A stretch of DNA of 64,000 nucleotides from Massilia niastensis DSM 21313 (GCF_000382345.1 NZ_KB908086.1:1-64000); one strand, 5' to 3'. Shown: positions 32,916-42,841, counted from the stretch's first letter. Notes: a model not told the origin generated them from the letters alone. Numbers and translations are program-made.

Positions 32916-34408
32916 GGGTACAGGACGACCTGGCCGGCAAGGGTGGTTTCGTTGGCGATCCCGGCGAATTCGGCCACCAGGCTGGTGGCCGTCGCCGGGA
33001 CCGTCATGAAGAACTTGCCGATCGCGACCGCCGTCGCGCCCACATTGGTTCCCGCGGAAACCGGGCACGACAGCAGGGGCACATGCAGCAGGCGCCGGTC
33101 GAGGGCCGAGATGTCGGCGCGGGCCGCCGCCGGCGACTTGTAGGTGTCGCCGCTGCTGAGTTGGTAGGGCGCCGGGGACGGGAAGCCGACGGAGCCCGGC
33201 CCCGGGGGATAGAGCTTGCCCCAGTCCGACGGGCTGAACCTGGCGTAGCCCGCGGCCGGTTCGGGCTCGCCCTCCTGGTAGGCCGAGAACCTGACGGCGC
33301 GCGCATACGACCAGAGCGGGCCATACATGCCGGCGGCGGTGCCGGCCGGCGGCGCCGGCAGGTCGGCGATCGTCTGCAGGCGGCCGCCTTCGGCGTGGCT
33401 GGCCGCGCCCTGGCGCGTCGGCTTCGGGTTCATCCACACGACGCCCTTCGCGGCATCGTAGGCATAGGCCTTGATGTTGTAGTCGGGAGGCGCGCCGTTC
33501 GGATCGCAGCTGCCTGCGCCATAGTCGTCGAAACGGGAATTGAGTTCCCGGTACAGCGCGTCGAGCGGGAAGGGCGATGAGACCCGGATCGGTCCGCCGG
33601 TCACACGCGGCACCCACATGGCGCCCTTGCAGATGAAGGGCGCGACCGCGCCCGGGGTGGTGTTCCCCGCCGCGCCCAGGCCGCCGGGAGGCGAGACCGG
33701 ATCGACGACGTAGTTCGCCGGGGCGGTTCCGCCCGGATTGAGCTGCATCAGGTCATAGGCCAGGCCGCGGCGGTATCCGTACTGGACGAGTTCGGGGGGG
33801 CCGCCCGCGTTGGCGCGCGCTGCGCCCGGCACCGGCGACATGGCGCACACCGCCAGCGGCAGGACATTGGTGGTGGTGCGGCCGGCGACGGCGCGTTCGC
33901 GGATGCTGGCCGTGGCCAGCGACTGCGACAGCACCTGCATCCAGAGCGCGCGCACCAGGCCGGTCTCCTGCGCCAGTTCCGCGGTGTCGACCTTGACGTA
34001 GAAGCGCGCCGCGGGCGTCGCCCTGGCGGCCGCGGCGCTCACCCACTCGGCGCCGGGGGCGGGAGTGGTACTGAAGCTGATCGCGTTGTCGTTCCAGGTC
34101 ACCGGCATCCTGTACCCGACCTTGAAACGCAGGGCGGCTTCGCGGCCCTTGTTCAGCGCGGCGTCGATTCCCGCGGCCCTGCCGTTCAACTCGCGCGCCG
34201 CGGCGAGGGCCACCGTCTTTGCCAGGCCATGCAATTCGGCCTTGCGGTTGTAGACCATGCCGAGGTCGAGCGCCAGGCCGCACATGCCCAGCATCACGAA
34301 CAGCAGGGGGACGAACATGATGGCGAACGCACCCTGTTCGCGCTGGCGGCGCGCCCGTCCAGGCACGCGGGCCGGATGACGCGCTCCCGGAATGCCAAGC
34401 AGTGCCAT
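32912..34408 (-). CDS. TadG-like protein with Flp-type N-terminal helix
   Basis: This 498-aa protein begins with a basic stretch, then QGAFAIMFVPLLFVMLGMCGLALDLGMVYNRKAEL, the N-terminal TadG/TadE-like membrane helix. A long periplasmic part follows, without the von Willebrand factor A motif that many TadG proteins have. GGGAGG lies upstream of the ATG. It is the first gene of a three-gene Tad operon; no TadA ATPase, TadB/C platform or Flp pilin gene occurs in the window, so the apparatus must be elsewhere or absent. Confidence 0.78.
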   Translation of the reverse strand: MALLGIPGARHPARVPGRARRQREQGAFAIMFVPLLFVMLGMCGLALDLGMVYNRKAELHGLAKTVALAAARELNGRAAGIDAALNKGREAALRFKVGYRMPVTWNDNAISFSTTPAPGAEWVSAAAARATPAARFYVKVDTAELAQETGLVRALWMQVLSQSLATASIRERAVAGRTTTNVLPLAVCAMSPVPGAARANAGGPPELVQYGYRRGLAYDLMQLNPGGTAPANYVVDPVSPPGGLGAAGNTTPGAVAPFICKGAMWVPRVTGGPIRVSSPFPLDALYRELNSRFDDYGAGSCDPNGAPPDYNIKAYAYDAAKGVVWMNPKPTRQGAASHAEGGRLQTIADLPAPPAGTAAGMYGPLWSYARAVRFSAYQEGEPEPAAGYARFSPSDWGKLYPPGPGSVGFPSPAPYQLSSGDTYKSPAAARADISALDRRLLHVPLLSCPVSAGTNVGATAVAIGKFFMTVPATATSLVAEFAGIANETTLAGQVVLYP

Positions 34409-34530
34409 GTGCCCTCCCGTGAATGCCGAACTTCAGCCGGTGCCGCCGTGGGCAGGGCTTCAGAGGGCTATTCTAGGAGGGGAGGCGGGGCGGGCCTTGA
34501 TCGGCGACAGGTCCGGGCGCCGGCGCCGGC

Positions 34531-35229
34531 TCAATCGATGTAGGCAAGTCCGGCCTTGGCGAGCGGGCCGCGCATGTCGTACATGTCCAGGCCCAGCACG
34601 CCGGCCGCCAGCCGGGCGCGCTTCTCGCCTTCCAGCGCCTCGCGCTGTTCGGCGACGCCGGCCACGCGCGCCGCGTCGCCGGCCGGCACCACCACCACGC
34701 CGTCGTCGTCGGCCACGATCACGTCGCCCGGGTTGACCAGGGCGCCGGCGCAGATCACCGGAATGTTGACCGAGCCCAGGGTGGACTTGATGCAGCCCTT
34801 GGCGCTGACCGCCTTGCTCCACACCGGGAAGCCCATTTCCTTCAGCACGCGCACGTCGCGCACGCCGGCGTCGATCACCAGGGCCCGGGCGCCGCGCGCC
34901 GTGAAGCTGGTGGCCAGCAGGTCGCCGAAATAGCCGTCGCTGCATTCGGCGGTGATGGCGGCGACGACGATGTCGCCCGGCTGGATCTGTTCGGCCGCCA
35001 CGTGCAGCATCCAGTTGTCGCCCGGGTGCAGCAGCACGGTGACGGCGGTGCCGGACACCTGGGCGTCCGGATAGATCGGGCGCATATGGGGCTGGAGCAG
35101 CCCGACCCGGCCCATCGCCTCGTGCACGGTGGCGCTGCCCAGCCTGCCCAGGCGTTCGGCGGCGGCGCGGTCGGCGCGCCCGATGTGGCGCTTGACGATG
35201 CCGAGCCGGTTCATCAGGGAAATACTCAT
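34531..35229 (-). CDS. galC: 4-carboxy-4-hydroxy-2-oxoadipate aldolase (RraA-like fold)
   Basis: The 232-aa class II aldolase has the RraA-like fold with [21 protein letters not shown], in which the Arg-Asp pair binds substrate and metal, and [22 protein letters not shown]. It cleaves the hydrated product of gallate ring opening into pyruvate and oxaloacetate (LigK/GalC reaction). It starts 2 bp after the hydratase stop, with AGGA upstream, and is the last gene of the minus-strand gallate operon. Length matches family members (about 230 aa). Confidence 0.88.
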   Translation of the reverse strand: MSISLMNRLGIVKRHIGRADRAAAERLGRLGSATVHEAMGRVGLLQPHMRPIYPDAQVSGTAVTVLLHPGDNWMLHVAAEQIQPGDIVVAAITAECSDGYFGDLLATSFTARGARALVIDAGVRDVRVLKEMGFPVWSKAVSAKGCIKSTLGSVNIPVICAGALVNPGDVIVADDDGVVVVPAGDAARVAGVAEQREALEGEKRARLAAGVLGLDMYDMRGPLAKAGLAYID

Positions 35230-35231
35230 CT

Positions 35232-36269
35232 TTACAGTCCTTTCAGTTTCAGGGCGGCGTCCAGGCGCGGGAAGACGTGGCGCGCATTGCCTTCGAAAAT
35301 CCGGAAGCGGTCCTCGTCGCTCAGCGCGGCCGCCTCGATATAGCGCCTGGTGTCGTCGTAGTAGTGGCCGCTGTCCGGATCGATGCCGCGCACGGCGCCG
35401 ATCATCTCGGAGGCGAACAGCACGTTCTTCACCGGGATCACTTTCGTCAGCAGGTCGATGCCCGGCTGGTGGTAGACGCAGGTATCGAAGAAGATGTTGT
35501 TCAGCAGGTGCTCCTGCAGCAGCGGCTTCTTCATCTCCTGGGCCAGGCCGCGGAAGCGTCCCCAGTGATAGGGCACGGCGCCGCCGCCATGCGGGATCAG
35601 GAACTTCAGGGTCGGGAAGTCCTTGAACATGTCGCTGGTCAGGCATTGCATGAAAGCCGTGGTGTCGGCGTTCAGGTAGTGCGAGCCGGTGGTGTGGAAG
35701 CAGGCGTTGCAGCTGGTGCTCACGTGGATCATCGCCGGGATGTCGTATTCGACCATCTTCTCGTAGATCGGATACCAGTGGCGATCCGACAACGGTGGCG
35801 AAGTCCAGTGCCCGCCCGAGGGGTCGGGATTCAGGTTGATGCCGACCATGCCGTATTCCTTGACGCAGCGCTCCAGCTCGGGAATGCAGGTCTTCGGGTC
35901 GGCGCCGGGCGACTGCGGCAGCATGGCCGCGCCGATGAAGCTGTCCGGGAACAGTTGCGAGACGCGGTAGCACAGCTCGTTGCAGATCGCGGCCCAGGTG
36001 GCGCTGGTCTCGAAGTCGCCGAGGTGGTGGGCCATGAAGCTGGCGCGCGGCGAGAAGATGGTCAGGTCCGAGCCGCGTTCCTTCATCAGGCGCAGCTGGT
36101 TGGTCTCGATCGAATCGCGCAGCGCGTCGTCGCTGATGGTCAGTTCCGATGGCCTGGGTCCGAGCGCCGGCGTGGCCAGGTTGGCGATCTGGCGGTTGCG
36201 CCACTCCTCGAGCGCCTTCGGGGCCGTCGTGTAGTGGCCGTGGCAGTCGATGATCAATGGTTGTCGCAT
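35232..36269 (-). CDS. ligJ: 4-oxalomesaconate hydratase, LigJ (amidohydrolase) type
   Basis: This 345-aa amidohydrolase-superfamily protein has IIDCHGHY at the N-terminus (metal-binding HxH), [49 protein letters not shown] and [10 protein letters not shown], which match LigJ-type hydratases of the protocatechuate 4,5-cleavage and gallate routes. It adds water to 4-oxalomesaconate to give 4-carboxy-4-hydroxy-2-oxoadipate. Pseudomonas putida uses the unrelated GalB for this step, so this gallate operon has the LigJ alternative. AGGAG precedes the start; the tautomerase gene ends 16 bp upstream. Confidence 0.88.
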   Translation of the reverse strand: MRQPLIIDCHGHYTTAPKALEEWRNRQIANLATPALGPRPSELTISDDALRDSIETNQLRLMKERGSDLTIFSPRASFMAHHLGDFETSATWAAICNELCYRVSQLFPDSFIGAAMLPQSPGADPKTCIPELERCVKEYGMVGINLNPDPSGGHWTSPPLSDRHWYPIYEKMVEYDIPAMIHVSTSCNACFHTTGSHYLNADTTAFMQCLTSDMFKDFPTLKFLIPHGGGAVPYHWGRFRGLAQEMKKPLLQEHLLNNIFFDTCVYHQPGIDLLTKVIPVKNVLFASEMIGAVRGIDPDSGHYYDDTRRYIEAAALSDEDRFRIFEGNARHVFPRLDAALKLKGL

Positions 36270-36285
36270 GGGGTCTCCTGTGGAT

Positions 36286-37398
36286 TTATTCGGGGATCAG
36301 CACTTCGCCGCGCATGATGGGGCGCGCCGTGCGCAGCAGGGCGGCGCGCGTCACCCGCTGCCGGTCGTGGGCGTCGAGTTCGAGCTCGACGCTGAATTCT
36401 CCGGTCGGGTGCTCGACCGATACCGTCTTGCGCAGGCCCTGCGGCAGCTGCGCGATGCCCTGGGTGACCGAGCCTTCCAGCACGCAGGCGGTGCCCACCG
36501 TGACCGCCGCCAGCACCCCGATCGCCTCGTGGCAGACATGCGGGATGAAGCAGCGGGTGGCGATGCTGCCGCCGGCCGCCGGCGCGGCCACCAGGCACAT
36601 CTTCGGATAGCTCTTGCCCTTCACGTCGCCCAGGCCCATCAGCGGGCCGGCGGCCAGGCGCAGGGCTTCGAGGCGGGCGCGCAAGCGCCCGTTGCCGTTC
36701 AGTTCCTCGACCGTCTCGTAGCCGGTCAGGCCGAAGTCGGCGGCGCGGACGATCACCATCGGCATGCCGTTGTCGATCAGGGTGGCCTGCACGCCGAACG
36801 CGTCCACGCCGTCGTCCACCAGCACCTCGTCCCTGACCCGGCCGCTGGGCAGCAGCGCAGGGCAGACCGAGCCGGCCGTGTCCAGGAAATTGATGGTGAT
36901 CGGCGCCGCAGTGCCCGGCACGCCGTCGATGCGCGCCGCGCCCGTGTACCGCAGCCGGCGGTCCGGCGTCGGGACCGTGACATCGCACTGCATGCCGGTG
37001 TTGAGGGTCAGGATGCGCGCCGTGGTCGCGCCGTCCCTGATCGGCAGCAGGCCGCGTTCGAGGGCGAAGGGCAGCACGGCCGCCAGCATGTTGCCGCAAT
37101 TCGGGGTCGTGTCCACCGTCTCCTTGTCGGGCTGCAGCTGGGCGAACAGGAAGTCGAGATCGACGCCCGGCGTGGTGCTGGCGCGCACGATGCCGGCCTT
37201 GCTCGTCAGGGGATGCGCGCCGCCCAGGCCGTCGATCTGGCGGCGGTCGGGCGAGCCCATGGCGGCCAGCAGCACGCGGTCGCGCGCGGCCGGGTCCGGG
37301 GGCAGGTCGGATTCGAGGAAGAAGGGGCCGCGCGAGGTGCCGCCGCGCATCAGGATGCACGGAACCGGACGGAGGTCGGAAGGTTGGTCGGTGGTCAT
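36286..37398 (-). CDS. galD: 4-oxalomesaconate tautomerase (PrpF family)
   Basis: The 370-aa diaminopimelate-epimerase-like fold of the PrpF family shows VPCILMRGGTSRGPFFLESDLP, the active-site cysteine segment TPNCGNMLAAVLPFA, and a second half with CHEAIGVLAAVTVGTACVLEGSV. GalD converts the keto form of 4-oxalomesaconate, the gallate dioxygenase product, to the enol form taken by the hydratase. I chose the ATG at 37398 from the family start; an ATG at 37431 lies upstream. It is the first gene of the minus-strand gallate operon, divergent from the regulator with 123 bp between. Confidence 0.87.
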   Translation of the reverse strand: MTTDQPSDLRPVPCILMRGGTSRGPFFLESDLPPDPAARDRVLLAAMGSPDRRQIDGLGGAHPLTSKAGIVRASTTPGVDLDFLFAQLQPDKETVDTTPNCGNMLAAVLPFALERGLLPIRDGATTARILTLNTGMQCDVTVPTPDRRLRYTGAARIDGVPGTAAPITINFLDTAGSVCPALLPSGRVRDEVLVDDGVDAFGVQATLIDNGMPMVIVRAADFGLTGYETVEELNGNGRLRARLEALRLAAGPLMGLGDVKGKSYPKMCLVAAPAAGGSIATRCFIPHVCHEAIGVLAAVTVGTACVLEGSVTQGIAQLPQGLRKTVSVEHPTGEFSVELELDAHDRQRVTRAALLRTARPIMRGEVLIPE

Positions 37399-37521
37399 GA
37401 CGGGTCTCGGTGTGCTTTTCGATGTACGCAAGTATCTTTGGCACAGCCTCGGCCTTGGTTGCTTTGTGCGCCCAACACTGTTCTAATTTTCTTATCACCC
37501 TCCACATTCCCGGTCCCGTCC

Positions 37522-38742
37522 ATGAGTTTCGTCAGCCTCCGCCACCTGCATGCCTTCCGCGTCGTCGCCGCCACCGGCGGCATCCGCCGTTCCTCCGAAT
37601 CGCTGTTCCGCGCCTCGTCCGCGGTGGCGCGCTCGGTGGCGGCGCTGGAGGAAAGCCTGGACGTGCCGCTGTTCGAGCGCAAGGGCAGGGGCATGCTGCT
37701 CACCGCGGCCGGCGAGGTGGTGCGCCTGCGCGCCGACCGCATCGAGGAGGAACTGCACGCGGTGCGCGACGACGCCGTGCGCCTGCAGGAGCGCGGCGGA
37801 CCCAAGGTCGGCGCCATCGAAGCCCTGCTGAACGAACGGCGCCTGCAGGCGGCCGCGCTGCTGGCCGAGGTCCACCACATGCCGACCGTCGCCCATGCGA
37901 TGGGCAGCTCGCAGTCGGCGATCAGCCAGGCGGTGGCGCGGCTCGAGGACATGCTGGGCCAGCCGCTGTTCCTGCGCACCGCGCACGGCATGCTGCCGAC
38001 CGAGGCCGGGCGGCGCTGGATCGAAGGCTTCGAACGGGCGCTGGCCGAACTGCGCCATATTCCGGAAGATGTCGCGGCGCTGGCCGGGGTGGTGCAGGGC
38101 ACGGTCACCATCGGCGCCCTGCCGCTGGCGCGCTCCCAGCTGCTGCCGGCGGCGATCGCCTCGGTGCTGCGGCGCCATCCGCGCCTGCATGTGCGCTCGC
38201 TGGAGAGTCCGTACGGGGAACTGACCGCCGGGCTGCTGAGCGGCCGGATCGACTTCATCATCGGCGCGCAGCGCGCCAGCGCCGGCGACGCCTTCGCCGC
38301 GCGCGCCCTGTTCGACGACGAGGCGGCGCTGGTGGCGCGCGCCGGGCATCCGCTGGCGGCGAAGAAGACGCTGCATGTTTCCGACCTGGGAGGGTATCCC
38401 TGGGTGCTGTCGCGCGCCGGCACGCCGCTGCGCGAATCGCTGGGCCAGTTCTTCCAGCGCCAAGGGGCCGCGCCGCCGGAACCGACCGTGGAAACCGGCG
38501 ACCTGGCCCTGCTGCGCGGGCTGCTGCTGTCGAGCGACATGCTGACGGTGCTGTCGGCGCACCAGCTGCACCACGAGATCGCGACCTCGCAGCTGATGGT
38601 GCTGCCGTTCGCGATGCCGGGCATGGGGCGCTCGATCGGCGTCATGACGCGCAAGGGCGCCCACCTGGCCCCGGGGGCGCGCGCGCTGCTCGACGAGATC
38701 GACAGCATCAGCGCCCAGTGGCGCCAGGGCCATTCCGCATGA
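37522..38742 (+). CDS. galR: LysR-type regulator with two tandem DNA-binding domains (gallate cluster)
   Basis: The 406-aa protein is longer than usual LysR proteins (about 300 aa) because it has two LysR-type winged helices. The first is about residues 4-65 (LRHLHAFRVVAATGGI...LDVPLFERKGRGMLLTAAG) and the second about 102-165 (RRLQAAALLAEVHHMP...LGQPLFLRTAHGMLPTEAG). A single effector domain follows. It lies between the divergent arms of the gallate operon, so gallate or a ring-cleavage product is the likely effector. No Shine-Dalgarno is obvious. The first domain might be a relic or might contact extra DNA. Confidence 0.85.
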   Translation: MSFVSLRHLHAFRVVAATGGIRRSSESLFRASSAVARSVAALEESLDVPLFERKGRGMLLTAAGEVVRLRADRIEEELHAVRDDAVRLQERGGPKVGAIEALLNERRLQAAALLAEVHHMPTVAHAMGSSQSAISQAVARLEDMLGQPLFLRTAHGMLPTEAGRRWIEGFERALAELRHIPEDVAALAGVVQGTVTIGALPLARSQLLPAAIASVLRRHPRLHVRSLESPYGELTAGLLSGRIDFIIGAQRASAGDAFAARALFDDEAALVARAGHPLAAKKTLHVSDLGGYPWVLSRAGTPLRESLGQFFQRQGAAPPEPTVETGDLALLRGLLLSSDMLTVLSAHQLHHEIATSQLMVLPFAMPGMGRSIGVMTRKGAHLAPGARALLDEIDSISAQWRQGHSA

Positions 38743-38951
38743 GTGCAGGCGCCGGTGCCTTGCAGGGCCGATAAGCAGATTGAAACACTGAGCCAGCCGA
38801 AAGCAATGCTTCATCCTTAGTCGAAACGTACACTTCGAGTGCGGTATCACCAGATTGCATGAGGGGTATTCAGTACCTCGCCGCCATTCCGGCTGAAAAA
38901 GCAAGAACAACAGCGCGGAACATCCACACTCGTATTCGACCAGGAGACATA

Positions 38952-40280
38952 ATGAATACAGCACACACCCTCGATGTGCGGGCGCACATCAACGGCCGCA
39001 AGATGAGTCGCTACCAGTGGCTCTTGCTTGTCCTTTGCTTCCTCATCATCACCACCGACGGCATGGACGTCGCCATCATGGGCTTCCTGGCGCCGGCCAT
39101 CATCGGCGAATGGGGTATCTCGCGCGCCGCCTTCGGCGTCGTGATGAGCGCGGCGCCGATCGGCCTGGCCATCGGCGCGCTGCTGATCGGTCCGCTGTCG
39201 GATCGCTACGGGCGCAAGAAACTGCTGATGGGGGCAGTGGCCTGGTTCGGTACGTTCAGCATCCTGTGCGCGCTGGCCAACGACGTCTATACGCTGTCGC
39301 TGCTGCGCTTCCTGACCGGCCTCGGACTGGGAGCGGCGATGCCGAACACCACCACGCTGCTGTCCGAATATGTGCCGGAAAAGTCGCGCAGCACCCTGCT
39401 GGCCATCATGTTCACCGGCTTTAACCTGGGCTCGGCCCTGGTCGGCTTCGGCGCGGCGGCCCTGCTGCCGGACCATGGCTGGCGCACGGTGCTGGTCGCC
39501 GGCGGCGCGATTCCGCTGGTCTGCCTGCCGTTCTACCTCTGGCTAATTCCGGAATCGGTGCGCTTCATGGTGGTCAAGAAATACCCGGCCGAGCGCATTG
39601 CCCGGACCCTGCGCCGCGTCTGCGGTTCCGATGTCACGCACCAGACCAGCTTCACCATCAGCGAACCCGCCGTCCAGGGCGGCCAACCGGCCAGGGCCTT
39701 GCTGTCGCCGTCCTATCGCAGCATCACGCTGTCGCTGTGGAGCACCTATTTCATGGGCCTGCTCGTGATCTACCTGCTCAGCGGCTGGCTGCCGACCATG
39801 ATCAAGGACGCCGGTCAGTCGATCGAGCGCGCCGCCAACATCACGGCCCTGTTCCAGCTCGGCGGCACGGTCGGCGCCCTGGTGGTGGGCTACCTGATGG
39901 ACCGCTTCACGCCCAACAAGGTGATCGCATCGGCGTACATCGGCGGCGCGGCCTTCATCCTGTTCCTGTCCTCGGGCACGGTCGAGTCCTCGACCTTCGC
40001 CATGTTCGTGCTGTTCGCGGGCTTCTGCATGAGCGGCGCCCAGACCGGCCTGAACGCCTTCGCCCCGTCCTGCTATCCGACCGCGGTGCGCGCCACCGGC
40101 GTGAGCTGGATGCAGGGCATGGGCCGCTTCGGCAGCATCTTCGGCTCCTTCGCCGGCGGCCTGCTGCTGTCCATGGGCTGGGGCTTCAGCGCCGTGATCG
40201 CGATCCTGGCCATCCCCGCCACCATCGCGGCAATCTCCATCATCTCTTCACGTATCGCACCGCGCACGGTCGCGGCTTAA
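38952..40280 (+). CDS. galT: Gallate transporter, AAHS-family MFS
   Basis: This 442-aa aromatic-acid:H+ symporter has the DGMDVAIMGFLAPAI segment in helix 1 that AAHS carriers such as PcaK use for substrate, followed by GPLSDRYGRKKLLM after helix 2. Twelve helices are predicted by hydrophobicity. AGGAG is 5 bp before the chosen ATG; earlier in-frame starts lie in untranslated DNA. It precedes the gallate dioxygenase by 9 bp, so gallate import is the natural inference. Confidence 0.87.
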   Translation: MNTAHTLDVRAHINGRKMSRYQWLLLVLCFLIITTDGMDVAIMGFLAPAIIGEWGISRAAFGVVMSAAPIGLAIGALLIGPLSDRYGRKKLLMGAVAWFGTFSILCALANDVYTLSLLRFLTGLGLGAAMPNTTTLLSEYVPEKSRSTLLAIMFTGFNLGSALVGFGAAALLPDHGWRTVLVAGGAIPLVCLPFYLWLIPESVRFMVVKKYPAERIARTLRRVCGSDVTHQTSFTISEPAVQGGQPARALLSPSYRSITLSLWSTYFMGLLVIYLLSGWLPTMIKDAGQSIERAANITALFQLGGTVGALVVGYLMDRFTPNKVIASAYIGGAAFILFLSSGTVESSTFAMFVLFAGFCMSGAQTGLNAFAPSCYPTAVRATGVSWMQGMGRFGSIFGSFAGGLLLSMGWGFSAVIAILAIPATIAAISIISSRIAPRTVAA

Positions 40281-40289
40281 GGATCCATC

Positions 40290-41603
40290 ATGGCAAACAT
40301 CATCGGCGCGATCGCGTCCTCCCACACCCCGACCATCGGCTTCGCGCTCGATACCGGCAAGCAGAACGACCCCGCCTGGGCCCCGATCTTCAAGGCCTAC
40401 GAACCGGTCCAGCAATGGCTGGCCGAGAAGAAGCCCGACGTGCTGCTGGTGGTGTACAACGACCACGTCACCTCGTTCTTCTTCGACCACTACTCGGCCT
40501 TCGCGCTGGGCATCGGCGACCAGTACCGGGTCGCCGACGAGGGCGGCGGCGCGCGCGACCTGCCGCCGGTCGCCGGCCATGCCGGGCTGGCGCGCCACAT
40601 CGGCCAGTCGCTGATGGCCGACGAATTCGACATGTCCTTCTTCCAGGACAAGCCGCTCGACCACGGCTGCTTCTCGCCGCTGTCGATCCTGTGGCCGCAC
40701 GAGGGCGGCTGGCCGGGCAGCATCGTGCCGCTGCAGTGCGGCGTGCTGCAGTTCCCGGTGCCGTCCGCGCGCCGCTGCTTCAAGCTCGGCCAGGGCCTGC
40801 GCCGTGCGATCGAAAGCTATCCGGAAGACCTGAACGTGGTGCTGGTGGCCACCGGCGGCCTGTCGCACCAGGTGCACGGCGAGCGCGCCGGCTTCAACAA
40901 CACGCCCTGGGATCACCAGTTCCTCGACCTGTTCGAGAAGGATCCGGAAACCCTGCTGAACATGACCCATGCCGACTTCGCCCGCCTGGGCGGCTGGGAA
41001 AGCGCGGAAGTGGTGATGTGGATGGTGGCGCGCGGCGCCATGGCGAGCAAGCTGCGCTGCCTGCACCGCGAATACTACCTGCCGTCGATGACCGGGATCG
41101 CGGTGGCCCTGTACGAGAACGAGGCCAACCCCGATCCCGCCTTGAGCGCGAAAGCCAACGAGCGCCAGCGCGCCCACATGCGCCACCAGACGGCGGGCGT
41201 CGAGGAACTGGAAGGCACCTATCCGTTCACCCTGCAGCGCAGCGTCGAGGGCTACCGTATCAACAAGTACCTGCACCAGCTGGTCCAGCCGGAGTTCCGC
41301 GCCCGCTTCCTGGCCGATCCGCAAGCGACCTACGAGGAAGCCGGCCTGCTGCCGGAAGAGCGCGACCTGATCACGCGGCGCGACTGGCAGGGCTTGATCC
41401 GCTATGGCGCGATCTTCTTCCTGCTGGAGAAGCTGGGCGCGGTGGTGGGCGTGTCCAACCTGCACATCTACGCCGCCATGCGCGGCGAGACACTGGAAGA
41501 CTTCCAGAAGACGCGCAACACCAGGGCGCTGTATTCGGTCGCCGGCGCGGGCGCCGCCAGCGGCGCCGACTGGAACAAGGACCAGGACCAGTCCCGGTCC
41601 TGA
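40290..41603 (+). CDS. galA: Gallate dioxygenase (LigB-LigA fused extradiol dioxygenase)
   Basis: This 437-aa type II extradiol dioxygenase has a LigB-like catalytic domain (residues 1 to about 280) with the metal-binding IASSHTPTIGF, NDHVTSFFFDHY and VLVATGGLSHQVHG motifs. It is fused to a LigA-like C-terminal domain (INKYLHQLVQPEFRARFLADP... through about 400). GalA and DesB have this fusion, while LigAB is two proteins. It opens gallate between C4 and C5 with O2 and Fe2+ to 4-oxalomesaconate. AAGGA lies upstream. The regulator, transporter and downstream enzymes of the pathway are all adjacent. Confidence 0.93.
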   Translation: MANIIGAIASSHTPTIGFALDTGKQNDPAWAPIFKAYEPVQQWLAEKKPDVLLVVYNDHVTSFFFDHYSAFALGIGDQYRVADEGGGARDLPPVAGHAGLARHIGQSLMADEFDMSFFQDKPLDHGCFSPLSILWPHEGGWPGSIVPLQCGVLQFPVPSARRCFKLGQGLRRAIESYPEDLNVVLVATGGLSHQVHGERAGFNNTPWDHQFLDLFEKDPETLLNMTHADFARLGGWESAEVVMWMVARGAMASKLRCLHREYYLPSMTGIAVALYENEANPDPALSAKANERQRAHMRHQTAGVEELEGTYPFTLQRSVEGYRINKYLHQLVQPEFRARFLADPQATYEEAGLLPEERDLITRRDWQGLIRYGAIFFLLEKLGAVVGVSNLHIYAAMRGETLEDFQKTRNTRALYSVAGAGAASGADWNKDQDQSRS

Positions 41604-41722
41604 CGGCTTCCGGCGTTTTTCCCTTCAGGCGCCGCCCCTGGGCGGGGCTCCCTGCAACACAGATGCGGTCCGCCGGCCATGAGGCCGGCGCGCCGCCGCG
41701 CACCCTCATGGAGGAGACCTCA

Positions 41723-42820
41723 ATGAAACATCCCGTGTCCAGCGCCGCCCTGGCGGCCTGCGCCATCGCCGCCACGATGGCCAACGCCTCGGCGCAGGCC
41801 AATGTCCAGATCTACGGCATCGTCGACGGCGCCGCCGAATACTATGACAATGCCGACGCCGCCGGCCACAGCCTGGTGCGCATGCCCAGCCTGGGCGGCG
41901 GCATGTTCCCGTCCCGGCTGGGATTCAAGGGCTCGGAAGATATCGGGAACGGCCTGAAGGCTGTCTTCACCCTGGAAAACGGCTTCTACCTCGACAGCGG
42001 CAGCCAGGGGCAGGGCAACCGCCTGTTCGGCCGCCAGGCCTGGGTCGGCCTGGCCGGCTCCTGGGGCCAGCTCAGCTTCGGGCGCAACTACAACGCGATC
42101 TACCAGTCTTCCTTCGACGTCGACGTGTTCGCCGCCTCGCAGTACGGACTGGGCTCGCTCGACCCGGCCATCCCGAACGGCCGCAGCGACAACTCGATCG
42201 CCTACAAGGGGGTGTTCAAGGGCCTGACCGTGGCCGGCACCTACAGCACCGGGCGCGACACCTCGAGCGCCGGCGGCCCGGCGGGAACCGGCTGCGCCGG
42301 GGAGAGCGCGGCCGACAGCAAACAGTGCCGCGAATGGTCGGCCATGCTGCGCTACGACGGCGCAGGCTGGGGTGTGGTCGGCGCCTATGACCGCATCCAC
42401 GGCGGCCCGGCGGCGGCCGCTGGCCTGAACAGCAGCGGGCTGTCCGACAGCCGCCTGCACGTCGCAGGCTTCGCCAGGGCCGGGGCATGGAAGATCGGGG
42501 CCGGCGTGCTGGCGCGCGACAACGAGGGCGCGCTGACGCAGCGCAGCAATCTCTACTATGTCGGCGCCACCTGGCGCGCGGCGCCCGCATTCCAGGTCGA
42601 TGCCCAGGTGTCGAAGCTGGACTACCGCGACAGCGACAACGACGCCAGGCAGCTGCTGGTGCGCGGCGTCTACGAACTGTCCAGGCGCACCGCCGTGTAT
42701 GCGGCGGCGGGCCGCATCGTCAACAGCGGCAGCTCGGCGCTCGCGCTGTCGGCCGGCGGCTCGGTCGGTCCGGGCCTGAACCAGAGCGGCGTCATCACCG
42801 GCATCAAGCATTCGTTCTGA
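41723..42820 (+). CDS. Outer-membrane porin (Burkholderiales general porin type), gallate cluster
   Basis: This 365-aa protein has a signal peptide (about 22 residues, ending ASAQA), then NVQIYGIVDGAAEYY and SRLGFKGSEDIGNGLKAVFTLENGF, the standard start of betaproteobacterial trimeric porins. It ends with a C-terminal Phe for outer-membrane insertion. GGAGGAG precedes the start. As the last gene of the gallate transport-cleavage operon (120 bp after galA), it is the counterpart of GalP in Pseudomonas and probably admits gallate across the outer membrane. Confidence 0.88.
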   Translation: MKHPVSSAALAACAIAATMANASAQANVQIYGIVDGAAEYYDNADAAGHSLVRMPSLGGGMFPSRLGFKGSEDIGNGLKAVFTLENGFYLDSGSQGQGNRLFGRQAWVGLAGSWGQLSFGRNYNAIYQSSFDVDVFAASQYGLGSLDPAIPNGRSDNSIAYKGVFKGLTVAGTYSTGRDTSSAGGPAGTGCAGESAADSKQCREWSAMLRYDGAGWGVVGAYDRIHGGPAAAAGLNSSGLSDSRLHVAGFARAGAWKIGAGVLARDNEGALTQRSNLYYVGATWRAAPAFQVDAQVSKLDYRDSDNDARQLLVRGVYELSRRTAVYAAAGRIVNSGSSALALSAGGSVGPGLNQSGVITGIKHSF

Positions 42821-42841
42821 GGCATTCGACGGCGCGGCGCG

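Noticed and set aside
39737-41722. Plus-strand frame continuous with the porin gene through galT and galA
   Set aside because: It lies out of frame with two clear genes; the porin starts at 41723 with a signal peptide and GGAGGAG.
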